Below are positions 63,561 through 64,000 of a stretch of 64,000 bases of DNA, one piece after another. The notes under the pieces are model-generated. The model was not told the origin of the DNA, did not search any database, and saw only the letters and a list, made by a program, of their open reading frames with translations. This DNA comes from Plectrocnemia conspersa (taxonomy: Eukaryota; Arthropoda; Insecta; Trichoptera; Polycentropodidae). Every line of letters begins with the position of its first letter. Position 1 is the first letter of the stretch. The position numbers and the translations under genes were made by a program. The stretch lies in contig VTFK01000276.1 of the NCBI GenBank assembly GCA_009617715.1, positions 372,001 to 436,000 on the forward strand, given 5' to 3'.

Positions 63561-64000
63561 CAATTAGTTTACGATATGCCAGCTTTTTAATGAAGATGAG
63601 TGCTAACAGTTTTATCATTGAATAAAATATTACGAATGAACAATACATCAAATATCTCGCAATCCTTTGATATGACTAAATAAATAATGAGAGACTTATT
63701 CTCTAAAAATTGTTTCTTTGTAGCCGAAGAAACTACATAATAACATAATAGATTAAATTGCATACAAAGCGATCCAATTGTTATTTAATAGAACACCGAC
63801 ATTCTTGGAATCAAATAATCCTCTCTGTACAATTAATTATCATAATAAAAGCATGAAATACACTTTTTAATTGTTAAATATGCAAGAAATTTCCGAAAAA
63901 CTTTATCATAATAACTGTTACAGACCACTAAATGATTTTGCAATATCGCACGATATAATTAGGGTTTCTGTCTCGACTCATCCTAAATCTATAAACTAAG

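Overview
The window is eukaryotic, AT-rich and dominated by transposable elements. Interrupted genes with GT-AG introns, a FoxL2-type forkhead gene, Jockey-like LINEs, Ty3/gypsy pieces, hAT/MULE/Harbinger-type DNA elements and long (TA)n arrays all fit an insect nuclear genome. I cannot name the order or species from sequence alone. There is no bacterial operon structure, CRISPR array or rRNA gene, and no intact tRNA gene that I can see.

Only two host genes are well supported. The first is a dephospho-CoA kinase-domain protein (DCAKD-like; + strand, four exons, 9656-17502, 228 aa), the final step of coenzyme A synthesis. Its 6.9 kb first intron is packed with transposon debris. The second, convergent with it, is a FoxL2 orthologue (- strand, seven coding exons, 38306 down to 19697, 353 aa), a forkhead transcription factor. 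All its exon junctions keep phase. About 2.2 kb separates the two 3' ends.

Layout: 1-9.4 kb is a nest of mobile elements. A SINE-bearing repeat is present twice. One copy was hit by a Jockey LINE that looks inverted by twin priming, the other was split by a 4.8 kb MULE-like element with a perfect 9-bp target duplication. Between them lies a TA-flanked transposon with 330-bp inverted repeats, coding for a protein family I do not know to be characterised. The DCAKD gene (9.6-17.5 kb) holds a LINE interrupted by a MITE, the C-terminal part of the same uncharacterised transposon family, a G/C-tract minisatellite, and gypsy LTR pieces with a Harbinger remnant inside. FoxL2 occupies 19.7-38.3 kb, with MITEs, SINEs, foldback elements and hairpins in its introns. 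From 38.3 to 64 kb I find no confident host exon: there are three (TA)n arrays, an inverted repeat with hammerhead-like sequence, perfect hairpins, a broken gypsy element, several LINE copies on the - strand, a degenerate tandem repeat and a few GC-richer, apparently single-copy blocks that could be regulatory.

The two genes have no evident functional link. The best leads for something undescribed are the TA-flanked transposon family, the two-gene MULE-like element, the covarying 3' hairpin of a LINE family, and the (TA)n-linked hammerhead-like motif.
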